DNA of 64,000 bases from Xanthobacter autotrophicus Py2 (GCA_000017645.1 CP000781.1:1950001-2014000), one strand, 5' to 3'. Positions 34,868 to 46,140 are shown, counted from the stretch's first letter. The notes: generated by a model from the sequence alone, not told the origin. Program-made: numbers and translations.

Positions 34868-36910
34868 CTACTTCTTCTTGGCGGGCACCGGCGCAGCGGC
34901 GGGCGCGGGCGCAGGGGCCGCCGGCTTGGTTGGAACCTCCACCACCACCTTGCGCGGCGGCAACAGCTGCAGCGCCTGCACCGCCTGTCCGGCGAAGCCG
35001 TTCAAGAGCTCGTTCTGGTCCGCCACCGTGGTGTTGGGCTCGGCCACCACCACCCGGCAATAGGCCGCGATCAGCGCATTGGCCACGTCGGCGGGGGGCG
35101 CCTTGGGGTTCTGCTGGTACAGCGTCGTGGCGAGGGTGGAGATGGCATCCCCCGCCATCGGCGGCTTGGGCGCGCCCAGCAGCTTGGTGGCGGCGGCGGA
35201 CAGGTCCGCGGGCACCGCCTTGCCGTCATCGGCCGGGCAGGCGAGCTTGCCCACGAGGCTCTTCGGCTCCTTCAGGACGAGACCCGGCCCCACCGGCAGC
35301 GCCCAGGCGATGGGCTGGCTGTCCACCGGGCCGGTGATGGTCCGCCGCGACACCTCCAGCGCCGTCTGCAAGGTGAAGCGGCGCAGCTCCGCATATTTCT
35401 GCCAGGTCGGCGCGTCGCTCTTGGCCACCACCGGGCAATAGGCGGCGGTGAGCGCATCCACCACCGTGCCGCTGCCAGCACTGCCCGAGGCGGCCTTGTA
35501 GGCGTCCACCATCATGGGAATGGAGTGCTGACCGCCGGCCATCATGGCGGAGAGCGCCGCCACCGCCTTCGGATCCGGCCCGTCCGAACCGGGGGCGCCG
35601 CCCACGTCGGGGCAGGTGAAGGCATCCGCTGCCTGCGTGCCATAGTCCGGCACATGGGTGGTGGCGCGCCAGGAGGCGACCATGGAAGCGGTCACGTTCG
35701 GCGCCGCGGTGTTGCCCCAGGAGGTGCGCACATAATTGGCGAGATCGGCGATCTGCCGGTCGTCGAGCCGGCCGGCGAAGGAGGGCATGGCGCCGTAGGT
35801 GCCGCCGGTGGGCAGGCCGCCGAGCACGGCCATGATGATGTTGTAGGGCTCCACCGCCACCACCGCCGGATTGCCGGCCAGCGCCGGCACCGTGTCGCCG
35901 CGGCCGGCGCCCTTGTCCATGTGGCAGACGGCGCAATTGTCCACATAAAGCGCGGAGGCGCGGGTGTAGACGGCGGCCGGCAGCGGCGAGGCCGCCTGTG
36001 GCGCCGGCACGTCCGCCGGCCGGGGTGAATCGAACAGATAGGTGACGATGGCGGCACGGTCGGCATCGGTGAGGAAGCCGAGGGAGTCATGCACCACCTC
36101 GGCCATGGGGCCGAACACCGAGGTCTTGGCGGGCGCCGAGCCGGTCTTGAGGAACACCGAGAGGGTGTCCACCGTCCAGCCGTCCTTCATCAACGCGTCG
36201 GTGGCGATGTCCGGCGCCCAGAAGCCGTCCACGTCGGCGCCGAGGAAATGGGCCTTGCCCTTGGTGGCGCCCATGATGTTGCGCGGGGTGTGGCAGTCCG
36301 AGCAATGGCCCAGCGCATTCACCAGATAGGCGCCGCGATTCCATTCCGCGCTCTTGGCTGCGTTGGGGACGAAGCGGGCGTTCTGGAAGAACAGCTCGCG
36401 CCACGCCAGCATGCCGAGGCGCACGTTGAAGGGGAATTCCAGCCCGTTGGCCGGGGGAGTGTTGGGAATGGGCGGAATGCGCCGCACGAAGGCCCACAGG
36501 GCCTTCATGTCGTCGTCGCTGATTTCCGTATAGGCGTCGAACGGCATGGCGGGATAGAGGTAGGCGCCGTCCTTGCGGATGCCGTTACGCACCGCGTTCA
36601 CGAACTGCTCATAGGTCCAAAGGCCGATGCCGGTGGAGCGGTCCGAGGTGATGTTGGGCGAATAGATCATGCCGAACGGGGTGTTCAGCCCCAGCCCTCC
36701 GGCGAAGGGCTTGGCCTTGTCGCCGGTGTGGCAGGGCATGCAGTCCGCCGCCTTGGCGAGATATTCGCCGCGCGCCACGAGGTCGGCGTCCTTGGCCGCG
36801 TCGGCCACCGGATAGGTGGCGATCTGCGCCACCGCCGGCGCGCCGGCGCTCAGGAAGGTGGCGGCCGCCAGCGCGGCGATCCTGCGGGAAAATCCTGAAG
36901 CCCTGACCAT
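34868..36910 (-). CDS. Tri-haem cytochrome c, alcohol/gluconate dehydrogenase subunit type, with duplicated C-terminal tail
   Basis: A signal peptide (IAALAAATFLSAGAPAVAQ) is followed by three class I cytochrome c domains with CMPCH (57-61), CSDCH (203-207) and CAVCH (326-330). This is the arrangement of the membrane cytochrome subunit of periplasmic alcohol or aldehyde dehydrogenases. The family usually ends near residue 430. Here about 220 further residues form two similar modules, each with a paired Cys 59-60 residues apart (Cys433/Cys492 and Cys558/Cys618), the second Cys in YCPVV or YCRVV, and then a low-complexity Pro/Ala/Lys tail. No dehydrogenase subunit is adjacent. It is monocistronic and divergent from ligA. 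Confidence 0.88.
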   Translation of the reverse strand: MVRASGFSRRIAALAAATFLSAGAPAVAQIATYPVADAAKDADLVARGEYLAKAADCMPCHTGDKAKPFAGGLGLNTPFGMIYSPNITSDRSTGIGLWTYEQFVNAVRNGIRKDGAYLYPAMPFDAYTEISDDDMKALWAFVRRIPPIPNTPPANGLEFPFNVRLGMLAWRELFFQNARFVPNAAKSAEWNRGAYLVNALGHCSDCHTPRNIMGATKGKAHFLGADVDGFWAPDIATDALMKDGWTVDTLSVFLKTGSAPAKTSVFGPMAEVVHDSLGFLTDADRAAIVTYLFDSPRPADVPAPQAASPLPAAVYTRASALYVDNCAVCHMDKGAGRGDTVPALAGNPAVVAVEPYNIIMAVLGGLPTGGTYGAMPSFAGRLDDRQIADLANYVRTSWGNTAAPNVTASMVASWRATTHVPDYGTQAADAFTCPDVGGAPGSDGPDPKAVAALSAMMAGGQHSIPMMVDAYKAASGSAGSGTVVDALTAAYCPVVAKSDAPTWQKYAELRRFTLQTALEVSRRTITGPVDSQPIAWALPVGPGLVLKEPKSLVGKLACPADDGKAVPADLSAAATKLLGAPKPPMAGDAISTLATTLYQQNPKAPPADVANALIAAYCRVVVAEPNTTVADQNELLNGFAGQAVQALQLLPPRKVVVEVPTKPAAPAPAPAAAPVPAKKK

Positions 36911-36975
36911 TCTGCCCCCCGTCGAATCTTGTTCCGTTGCTCTAGCTTGGACATCTTACAAGATAGAGACATTGA

Positions 36976-39270
<2,295 letters not shown>

Positions 39271-39320
39271 ATGCCCCGGCCCCTTGACGCGTCCGCTGCC
39301 AGCGCCCATTGCTCCCCCAC

Positions 39321-39706
39321 CAGCCGGCCGGGCGGCCGCGGTGTGGGACCTTGCGTCCGCATCGAGGAAAGTCCGGGCTCCACTCAGACACGGTGCCGGA
39401 TAACGTCCGGCGGGGGTGACCCTAGGGAAAGTGCCACAGAAAACAAACCACCCGCGAAGGACTTTCGGGTCCGCGTGGGCCAGGGTGAAACGGTGGGGTA
39501 AGAGCCCACCGCGCGACCGGCAACGGGAGCGGCACGGCAAACCCCACCGGGAGCAAAGTCGAATAGGGACGGCACGGGAAACCACCCCTGTCTGCGGGGC
39601 GCCGTCCGGGTTGACTGCTAGAGGCGCCGGGCAACCGGCGTCCCAGAGGAATGGTCGCCACGCGGGTGCAAGCCCGCCGTACAGAACCCGGCTTACAGGC
39701 CGGCTG
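39321..39706 (+). ncRNA. rnpB: RNase P RNA (catalytic subunit)
   Basis: The conserved core GAGGAAAGTCCGGGCTCC lies at 39363-39380. The 5' arm CAGCCGGCC (39321-39329) pairs with the 3' arm GGCCGGCTG (39698-39706) to form helix P1. The near-3' block GAACCCGGCTTACAGGCC (39684-39701) is also typical. The length of about 386 nt fits an A-type RNA that matures tRNA 5' ends. It is transcribed in the ligA direction, 50 nt downstream of that gene. The exact ends are estimated from P1 pairing. Confidence 0.95.
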
Positions 39707-39887
39707 GTGCATACCCCTCCCCGAGGTGATGGGTCATGCCGTCACCCTTCATCAGCCATGCATCTGGCGCATGGCAAGCGCCGGGGCTCCCGGGGGAAAG
39801 CGGGTTGGCGTTCCGCCGGGCTGCGGCCATAAGGCTTCAATCCCACCGTTTTGGTGTTGATTACCCCTGCCCCGCACTGCCCCGCCC

Positions 39888-40598
39888 ATGACCAAGCCGC
39901 CCCCCGTTCCCCTCACCTTGCACGGCATGCTGCATGGCGCGCGCGAGACCCTTCCGCTGATGCCGGGGCTCGCCGCCTTCGGCATGGCGTTCGGCGCCGC
40001 CTCGGTGCAGAAGGGCTTCTCCATGCTGGAGTCCGTGCTGTCCAGCGGCCTCATCTTTGCCGGCCTCGCCCAGATGGTGGCGCTCGAAGGGTGGCGGGAG
40101 CAGTGGACGCCGGCCGCGCTCCTCGCCCTCGGCCTGCTGACCATGACCGTCAACATGCGCCATGTGCTCATGGGAGCATCCATGCGGCCCTGGCTGTGGT
40201 CCATGCCCGCCTGGAAGACCTACCCTTCCCTGCTGCTGATGGCGGACAACAACTGGGCCGCCGCCATGCGCTACCATCAGGAGGGCGGCAACGACGCCGG
40301 CTACTTCGTCGGGTCGGGGCTCGTCACCTGGATGCTGTGGGTGGTCTCTACCGCGGCCGGGCACGCCATCGGCGGCGGCATTCCCGATCCCAAGGCGGTG
40401 GGCATCGACTTGGTGGTGCCGGCCTTCTTCGTGGCCATGCTGCTGCCCAACTGGAAGGGCCGGCGCGAGGCGGTGGGCTGGGGCGTGGCCGCCGCGGTCT
40501 CCATCGCGGTGTCGTTCGTGCTGGCGGGGTGGTGGTTCATCGTCATCGGCGCTCTGGCCGGCGCGTTCGCAGGCGGGTTCACCGACGATGAGCGTTGA
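39888..40598 (+). CDS. azlC: AzlC-family branched-chain amino acid exporter, large subunit
   Basis: This 236-residue polytopic membrane protein has the AzlC pattern: ETLPLMPGLAAFGMAFGAAS, then FAGLAQMVALEGW and MTVNMRHVLMGASMRPWL. AzlC works with the small AzlD protein to export branched-chain amino acids or analogues. It overlaps azlD by 11 nt, a typical two-gene arrangement. The actual substrate is not evident from the sequence. Confidence 0.9.
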   Translation: MTKPPPVPLTLHGMLHGARETLPLMPGLAAFGMAFGAASVQKGFSMLESVLSSGLIFAGLAQMVALEGWREQWTPAALLALGLLTMTVNMRHVLMGASMRPWLWSMPAWKTYPSLLLMADNNWAAAMRYHQEGGNDAGYFVGSGLVTWMLWVVSTAAGHAIGGGIPDPKAVGIDLVVPAFFVAMLLPNWKGRREAVGWGVAAAVSIAVSFVLAGWWFIVIGALAGAFAGGFTDDER

Positions 40599-40893
40599 TC
40601 CGCAAACCCTCGCCGCCATCTGCGTGATGGCGCTCGCCACCGCCTTCAACCGGTCGGCGGGCTTCTTCCTGATGCGCCTCATTCCGGTGACGCCGCGGGT
40701 GCGGCGGGTGCTGGACTGCCTGCCAGGGGCGGTGCTGGTGGCGCTGCTGGCGCCCGGCGCGGTCCACGGCGACGCCGCCATGCTGGCGGGCCTTGGCGCC
40801 GCCTTCCTCGCCGCCAAGCTCACGCGCAGCGACCTGCTCGCCGTGGTGGCCGCCATGGCGACGGCGGCTGGCCTGCGCGCCTTGGGGATCTGA
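40588..40893 (+). CDS. azlD: AzlD-family small membrane subunit
   Basis: This 101-residue protein has three or four hydrophobic helices and the family core FFLMRLIPVTPRVRRVLDCL followed by PGAVLVALLAPGAV. It pairs with AzlC, whose coding end it overlaps. Confidence 0.88.
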   Translation: MSVDPQTLAAICVMALATAFNRSAGFFLMRLIPVTPRVRRVLDCLPGAVLVALLAPGAVHGDAAMLAGLGAAFLAAKLTRSDLLAVVAAMATAAGLRALGI

Positions 40894-40984
40894 CCCCCAA
40901 ACAAAACGCCGGCGCGGCGAGGAGCCGGCCGGCGTGTTGAGTGCTCCAAATCGGTTACCTGAAAACCAGTCCCCCGAACCGGGC

Positions 40985-41683
40985 TCAGCCCGGGGCGCCA
41001 GGCCGGGCCGCGGCCTGGGTGCCGGGCACGGACGGGTCGGCAGCAGGGGCCGGCGCGGCAGGCGCCGCGGGAGCCGCAGGCTTGGGCTTCGGCTTCGGCT
41101 TGTTGGTGATGGACCGCACCTGGGCCATGACCTCCTCGTGCAGCCGGGGCGACTTCTCGATGTTGAAATGATCGATGGAGCCGATGGCGTCGAGGTTGCG
41201 GTTCACGATGTTGCCGCGGAAGCCGCGAGCGGCGGTCAGGCGCTTACCGTAGCCGTTGTTGGACTGGTAGTAATTGACGAAATAGCCGAGCGACGGCCCC
41301 ACCTGGGTCACGCCCACCGGATCAAAAGTCACCACCAGCTTGGGCGGCACGCCGAGGGCGGTGAGACGCTCGGCCATCTCGATGGCGGCGTCGGCACCCA
41401 GCGAATGGCCGACGATGACGATGGGCGAATTGCCGGTGGCCCGGCTCTCGGCGGCCGCCGCATCGGCGAGCTGCTGCCACTGGCCGTATTCATGCACCGT
41501 GGCGGGGATGCCGCGCGCATTCATCTTCGCGGCGAGATCGTCCATGCCCAGCGAAAAGACGTTGGCGAGGCCGCGCAGCAGATAGACGTGACCGCGATTC
41601 TGCTGGGCCAGCGCGGGCTGGGCGACACAGAATACGATGATCGCTGCGAGCAGCGCCTGAGCGAAGCGCAAGCCAGACTTCAT
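40985..41683 (-). CDS. Secreted alpha/beta hydrolase (lipase-like)
   Basis: This 232-residue protein has a clear signal peptide (FAQALLAAIIVFCVAQPALA). A short alpha/beta hydrolase domain contains the nucleophile elbow IVIVGHSLGADAAIEMAERL, an Asp in VVTFDPVGVTQ and a His in DHFNIEKSPRLH as a likely triad. The tail is an Ala/Pro/Lys repeat (KPKPKPAAPAAPAAPAP), probably a flexible linker. ATG 41683 is chosen over the longer frame because the signal peptide begins there. Substrate is unknown; the upper half resembles GHSLG lipases and thioesterases. Confidence 0.8.
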   Translation of the reverse strand: MKSGLRFAQALLAAIIVFCVAQPALAQQNRGHVYLLRGLANVFSLGMDDLAAKMNARGIPATVHEYGQWQQLADAAAAESRATGNSPIVIVGHSLGADAAIEMAERLTALGVPPKLVVTFDPVGVTQVGPSLGYFVNYYQSNNGYGKRLTAARGFRGNIVNRNLDAIGSIDHFNIEKSPRLHEEVMAQVRSITNKPKPKPKPAAPAAPAAPAPAADPSVPGTQAAARPGAPG

Positions 41684-41937
41684 GATGGCACCGTCCTTGA
41701 TGGTGACCGAGTTCTGCCGCCAAAATACGAGGCGAGCAACTGCGGATCGGTTATCCGGCGCACAACCTCGGGCAAGGGCTGCACTTTTCGCCACTTGCGT
41801 GGCCCGCCTGCATCAGGAGCGCGCGGAATGGGACGTTAGGTAAATTTGAATGTAGGTATGGATACACCCCCATCCACCCATGCAGGTTGTATACCTTCGA
41901 TCTTCGACCTAAAACGTCTCGCGGTGAGGACAAGAGC

Positions 41938-42246
41938 GTGAACGCACATCTCACAGGCTTGATCGTACACCGCGATGGGCGCGGTTTTCCTCCTGACCTT
42001 CAGGTTCTCGCGAACCTGCGGCTGGATACCGAGCTGAAGCGCGAGCGTCTGGCGCGGCGGCCGGAACCGGAAGCGCCCGATTCGCGCCCCCCAGGCAGCG
42101 TGCTGATCGTAGCCGCCTTGTCGGCCATCTCCGGCGCGGTGATGGGCCTCGTCTTCGGCGGGCATTTCACTATCGCGACCGCCGTTCTCGTCAGCGTCCC
42201 CGTCGGGGTCGCCGTGGGCATGTGGGTGCGGGGGCTCGCGGGCTGA
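41938..42246 (+). CDS. Small membrane protein of unknown function
   Basis: This 102-residue protein has a soluble N-terminal half with a charged stretch (DTELKRERLARRPEPEAP) and two closely spaced C-terminal hydrophobic segments (VLIVAALSAISGAVMGLVFG and TIATAVLVSVPVGVAVGMWV). A GAGGA Shine-Dalgarno (41925-41929) precedes the GTG start. I do not recognise a family. The first codons contain one copy of a 20-bp repeat that recurs 365 nt downstream. Confidence 0.6.
   Translation: MNAHLTGLIVHRDGRGFPPDLQVLANLRLDTELKRERLARRPEPEAPDSRPPGSVLIVAALSAISGAVMGLVFGGHFTIATAVLVSVPVGVAVGMWVRGLAG
41943..41962 (+). repeat. 20-bp direct repeat, copy A
   Basis: CGCACATCTCACAGGCTTGA recurs at 42308-42327 with one mismatch. 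This copy covers codons 2-9 of the small membrane protein gene and lacks the second hairpin arm found in copy B. Confidence 0.7.
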
Positions 42247-42307
42247 GCCGCTTCAGCGGCAGTTCGTCGGATCTGTTCTGGAAAACTTCCCTAGAATAAT
42301 GAGTTAG

Positions 42308-42342
42308 CGCACATCTCGCAGGCTTGAGTTCGCGAGATGTGC
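42308..42342. repeat. 20-bp direct repeat copy B, folded into a hairpin
   Basis: Copy B (42308-42327) is the left arm of a perfect 11-bp stem: GCACATCTCGC (42309-42319) pairs with GCGAGATGTGC (42332-42342). It lies between the converging small membrane protein gene and lutC. It may act as a bidirectional terminator, although no T run follows on either strand. Confidence 0.6.
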
Positions 42343-42380
42343 CTGCGGCCTGGCGGCCCGCGTTTCCCCGATCTCCGGCG

Positions 42381-43061
42381 TCAGGCGCCGCCCACCAGCA
42401 GAACATGCAGGCTGCGCGGACCGTGGGCGCCCAGCAGCAGCGTCTGCTCGATGTCGGCGGAGCGCGACGGCCCGGTGATCCAGTTCACCGTGCGCGGCAT
42501 CTCCCCCTGCCCGAAGCGCTCGCGCACGCGTGTCCACACGCTCTCATAATCGCCAGCCACGTCGGCGGCATCCACCACCACCAGGTGATGGTCCGGCAGA
42601 AGGTTCAGCGTGCTCGGATTGTCCGGACCCGACAGCATCACCAGCGTGCCGGATTCCGCCACCCCGGCGAAGGCGTGGGACAGGCCGGCGAGCTGGCGCC
42701 CGTCGGAGGCTCCGATCCACACGTCGAGATTGGGCTCGCGTTCCCACGGCAGCGACGCCAGCCGGGCATCGCCGCCGCGCAGGATGGTGGGCGGCAGGTT
42801 GCGACCGCGCAGATAGGCCGCGACCGCGCCGGGCACATCCTCCGCGCTCGGCAGATGATCGATGCTGGCGGCAGCCGCCACCACCATGTCCTTGAACAGG
42901 GCGAGGCGCTCGGCCGGCGGAAGCTGGGCGCGGGCGGGCACAAGGCCGCGCGGATGGCCGGCAAGCCGCCCGTCCACCTCCTGCCGGCGCGGCGCCTCCT
43001 GCGAGGTGACACCCAGCGCGCGGCGGACCGAGGCGAAGACCGTGTCGCGGGAAGAGGTCAT
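42381..43061 (-). CDS. lutC: Lactate utilisation protein LutC (LUD domain)
   Basis: This 226-residue LUD-domain protein has the GVAESGTLVMLSGPDNPSTL and HHLVVVDAADVAGDY blocks and ends in RSLHVLLVGGA. LutC forms the L-lactate dehydrogenase complex with LutA and LutB. ATG 43061 overlaps the lutB stop (ATGA), so the three genes are coupled. The longer upstream frame is out-of-frame lutB. Confidence 0.93.
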   Translation of the reverse strand: MTSSRDTVFASVRRALGVTSQEAPRRQEVDGRLAGHPRGLVPARAQLPPAERLALFKDMVVAAAASIDHLPSAEDVPGAVAAYLRGRNLPPTILRGGDARLASLPWEREPNLDVWIGASDGRQLAGLSHAFAGVAESGTLVMLSGPDNPSTLNLLPDHHLVVVDAADVAGDYESVWTRVRERFGQGEMPRTVNWITGPSRSADIEQTLLLGAHGPRSLHVLLVGGA

Positions 43062-44530
43062 GAACGGGTGTCCCTGTTGGCGTCCCTGTTGGCCTGCCGG
43101 GTCGTGCGCGCGGCCCGCTGGGCGCGCCACTGGGCCTGGAAGGTGCCGCCCTCGGGCGCGGGGAAATCGCGATGGCCGGTCCAGCCGCCGGCGAGTGGCA
43201 GCGCGGCGAAGCGCCCCTTCTTGCGGCCGAGGACGGAAAGCAGCTTCATGGCAAGGCCCGTCGCCGGCCGGTAAAGCCAGCCGCGCCGCGCGAAGAAGCC
43301 CCACACCGCAAGCCCGTAGCGCTGGGGCGCGGGCGTGAGGTGCCGCTCGAACTCCTTCTCCCGCCAGTGTCGCATCAGCTTGGGCAGCGGGATGCGCACC
43401 GGGCACACCTCCTCGCAGCGGCCGCAGAAGGTGGAGGCGTTGGGCAGGTTCGCGCCCTTCTCGATGCCGATGAGCGCGGGGGTCAAAACCGATCCCATGG
43501 GGCCGGGATAGACCCAGCCATACGCATGCCCGCCCACCGCATGGTAGACCGGGCAATGGTTCATGCAGGCGCCGCAGCGGATGCAGCGCAGCATCTCCTT
43601 CAGCGGGCCGCCGAGCATGCCGGAGCGGCCGTTGTCGAGAATCACCACGTGATATTCGCCCGGCCCGTCCGGGTCACCGGGACGGCGGGGGCCGGTGGAG
43701 AAGGTGGTGTAAACGCTCATCTCCTGCCCGGTGGCCGAGCGGGCCAGCACGCGCAGCAGCTGGCTCACGTCCTCCAGCGTCGGCACCAGCTTTTCCAGCG
43801 AGGCGAGCACGACGTGGGCCTTGGGCAGGGTCTGGGTGAGGTCGCCGTTGCCCTCGTTGGTGACGATGATGGAGGTGCCGGTCTCCGCCACCAGGAAGTT
43901 GGCGCCGGTGATGCCCACGTCCGCCACCAGGAACTTCTGGCGCAGCTCGCCCCGCGCCTCGGCGAGCAGGGCCGTGGGCTCGGAGAGATTGCGCTCGGGG
44001 GCGAGGTGCGCGTGGACGCGGCGGAAATCCTCCTCCACCTGCTCCTTGTTGAGGTGGATGGCGGGGGCGATGATGTGGGACGGCGCCTCGCCCCGGATCT
44101 GGATGAGATATTCGCCGAGATCCGTCTCCACCGGCTCGATGCCGGCGGCGGAGAGGTGATCGTTGAGGCCGATCTCCTCCGAGATCATGCTCTTGCCCTT
44201 GGTCACGGTCCTGGCGCCGAGGTCGCGGCAGATCTTCGTTACGATGTCCCGGGCCTCGGCCGCGTCCACGGCGAAATGCACATGGCCGCCGGCCGCCTTC
44301 ACCTTCTCCTCGAAGCGCTCCAGATAGAGGTCGAGGTGGGCCAGCGTGTGGTTCTTGATGTCCCGCGCCGAGTCGCGCAGGGCGTCGAACTCGGGCAGCT
44401 TTTCCGCCGCCGCCGTCCGCTTGCCGATGAACCCGGGGCCGACCTTGGACAGCGCCGCCTGCAGCGGCACGTCGGCGAGGGCATGCTTCGCGTTGTCCTT
44501 GAAGCGGGGCGAGGTGATCTCGACGCTCAT
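43058..44530 (-). CDS. lutB: Lactate utilisation iron-sulfur protein LutB
   Basis: This 490-residue protein has an N-terminal LUD-type domain with FLVADVGITGANFLVAETGT. Two ferredoxin-like 4Fe-4S motifs follow, CIRCGACMNHCPVYHAVGG and CGRCEEVCPVRIPLPKL, and then a C-terminal DUF3390-like tail. It is the electron-transfer subunit of the LutABC L-lactate oxidase system. It overlaps lutA upstream and lutC downstream by 4 nt each. Confidence 0.95.
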   Translation of the reverse strand: MSVEITSPRFKDNAKHALADVPLQAALSKVGPGFIGKRTAAAEKLPEFDALRDSARDIKNHTLAHLDLYLERFEEKVKAAGGHVHFAVDAAEARDIVTKICRDLGARTVTKGKSMISEEIGLNDHLSAAGIEPVETDLGEYLIQIRGEAPSHIIAPAIHLNKEQVEEDFRRVHAHLAPERNLSEPTALLAEARGELRQKFLVADVGITGANFLVAETGTSIIVTNEGNGDLTQTLPKAHVVLASLEKLVPTLEDVSQLLRVLARSATGQEMSVYTTFSTGPRRPGDPDGPGEYHVVILDNGRSGMLGGPLKEMLRCIRCGACMNHCPVYHAVGGHAYGWVYPGPMGSVLTPALIGIEKGANLPNASTFCGRCEEVCPVRIPLPKLMRHWREKEFERHLTPAPQRYGLAVWGFFARRGWLYRPATGLAMKLLSVLGRKKGRFAALPLAGGWTGHRDFPAPEGGTFQAQWRAQRAARTTRQANRDANRDTRS

Positions 44531-45327
44531 GGGGTTTTCTCCGCAGCCGGCTCGCCGAGGGCGGGGGCGTCGCCCATGCCCGCGAGCACCTCGGCCACAT
44601 GGCGCGCCACCACGGGACGGCCCTGGCGCTGGAGCTTGCCGGCCATGTTCATGAGGCAGCCCAGATCCCCCGCCAGAAGCGTGTCCGCCCCCGAAGCGGC
44701 GATGTTGGCCGCCTTCTTCTCCACGATGGCGTTGGAGACATCCGGATATTTCACGCAGAAGGTGCCACCGAAGCCGCAGCAGGTGTCGGCGTCCGCCATC
44801 TCGGACAAGGTCAGCCCCTCCACCGAGGCGAGCAGCGCGCGCGGCTGGTCCTTCACCCCCAGCTCACGCAGGCCGGAGCAGCTGTCGTGATAGGTGACGG
44901 TGCCGTCATAGGCGGCCTCCACCCGCGTCACCCCGCGCACGTCCACCAGGAACGACACCAGTTCGTGGACCTTGGCGCAGAAGCGATCCACCCGCGAGGC
45001 CCAGTCCGGCTCGCCGGCGAACAGCTCGGGATAATGAGCCTTGATCATGCCGGCGCAGGAGCCGGACGGGGCGACCACATAATCGAAATTCTCGAACGCC
45101 GCGATCACCTGCTCGGCCAGCGCGCGGGCGGTGGCACGGTCGCCGGAATTGAAGGCGGGCTGGCCGCAGCAGGTCTGCGCCGGAACGTCCACGTCGCAGC
45201 CGGCATCCTCCAGCAGCTTGGCCGCTGCGAACCCGATGGAGGGCCGAATCATGTCCACGAGGCAAGTGCAGAACAGGCCGACCCGCGGCGGCGACAGGTC
45301 CGCATGGCGTGGCGAAGAGGAGGGCAT
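44527..45327 (-). CDS. lutA: Lactate utilisation protein LutA (CCG domain)
   Basis: This 266-residue cytosolic protein has two cysteine-rich CCG domains: VDVPAQTCCGQPAFNSGD and DADTCCGFGGTFCVKYPDVS. These bind Fe-S clusters in heterodisulfide-reductase-like proteins. It is the first gene of the lutABC operon. No lactate permease or LutR regulator is adjacent. This lut is lactate utilisation and is unrelated to the lanthanide lut genes of methylotrophs. Confidence 0.94.
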   Translation of the reverse strand: MPSSSPRHADLSPPRVGLFCTCLVDMIRPSIGFAAAKLLEDAGCDVDVPAQTCCGQPAFNSGDRATARALAEQVIAAFENFDYVVAPSGSCAGMIKAHYPELFAGEPDWASRVDRFCAKVHELVSFLVDVRGVTRVEAAYDGTVTYHDSCSGLRELGVKDQPRALLASVEGLTLSEMADADTCCGFGGTFCVKYPDVSNAIVEKKAANIAASGADTLLAGDLGCLMNMAGKLQRQGRPVVARHVAEVLAGMGDAPALGEPAAEKTP

Positions 45328-45474
45328 GGCATCCCTGGCGTTGTGGGGTGTGCGCGCGGCGCGGTGAAGCAGACGCGCATTTTAGAACGATTCATATAGC
45401 ACCCAGTCCGACGCCCCGGAAAGGCGCGAGCAGGCCGGCGCCGTGTCTCGGTTTGAAAGAAATGCGCCGGCCAA

Positions 45475-45502
45475 CTCCCTCGCCCGCCTGCGGGGGAGGG
45501 GT
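45475..45502. repeat. GC-rich palindrome in the lutA / L,D-transpeptidase gap
   Basis: CCCTCGCCCGC and GCGGGGGAGGG form a near-perfect 11-bp stem with a 2-nt loop, flanked by G-runs. Similar CCCTC/GAGGG palindromes follow dctD (53997) and dctA (49089). This looks like a small family of intergenic palindromes. Confidence 0.5.
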
Positions 45503-45585
45503 GGGGAGGGGGCATGGCACCGGGGCAGAACACAGGGTGGGGGCAGTCAAAGCAGCCGATTTCAAAACTGAGACGCCGCCGCCCC

Positions 45586-46140
45586 TCACGCCTCGATGAC
45601 CATCCGGGATGCGCGGGACAGCCGGGCCAGCAGGCGCAGCATATCGGCCCGCCTCAAGGCCACGCAGCCCTCGGTGGGCCGGAAGCCGGGACGGGCCAGA
45701 TGGACGAACACCGCCGAGCCCCGCCCCGCCACCCGCGGGCGGGTGTTGTGATCGAGCACCATCACCAGATCGTAGAGCCCATCGTCCCGCCACATGCGCT
45801 CATGGGAAACCTTGCGGGAACCGCCCATGGGCAGCGTGACGGGCTGGTTGTAGCGACGGTCGGCGGCCTCGTCGCACCAGCCGTCGCTCGGCTTCAGCGC
45901 GCGGCAAGGCAGGCGCGTGACCGGGCGTGGGCCGTGGTCAGGCCGGTAGAGCAGACGCAGGATCCGCCACCGCCCCGCGGGGGTCCGCCCGTCGCCCTCG
46001 CGCTTGTCGAAGGCGATGCCGGAGCGGCCAAGCGCCACCGGAAGGGCGAGGCTGCCGCAGCGCAAAATGCCCTCATGGCGGGTGCCGGGGCGTCGCCTGA
46101 CGCTGACTTGGGAGATGCCCACAGGATATCGCTCCCTCAT
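45586..46140 (-). CDS. L,D-transpeptidase (YkuD domain)
   Basis: This protein of 184 residues carries the YkuD catalytic block with the His in FVHLARPGF and the nucleophile in RPTEGCVALRRADM. Upstream it has IAFDKREGDGRTPAGRW, typical of the short L,D-transpeptidase form. I see no clear signal peptide, which is usual for this subtype in Hyphomicrobiales. Such enzymes cross-link peptidoglycan or attach proteins. ATG 46140 is preferred. It is divergent from a response-regulator gene. Confidence 0.88.
   Translation of the reverse strand: MRERYPVGISQVSVRRRPGTRHEGILRCGSLALPVALGRSGIAFDKREGDGRTPAGRWRILRLLYRPDHGPRPVTRLPCRALKPSDGWCDEAADRRYNQPVTLPMGGSRKVSHERMWRDDGLYDLVMVLDHNTRPRVAGRGSAVFVHLARPGFRPTEGCVALRRADMLRLLARLSRASRMVIEA

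Noticed and set aside
39384..39832. Open frames on both strands around 39.4-39.8 kb
   Set aside because: They overlap the RNase P RNA, whose conserved core and P1 pairing are clear.
42381..45327. Lanthanide 'lut' genes
   Set aside because: The LUD and CCG domains and Fe-S motifs identify lactate utilisation lutABC. The shared name is coincidental.
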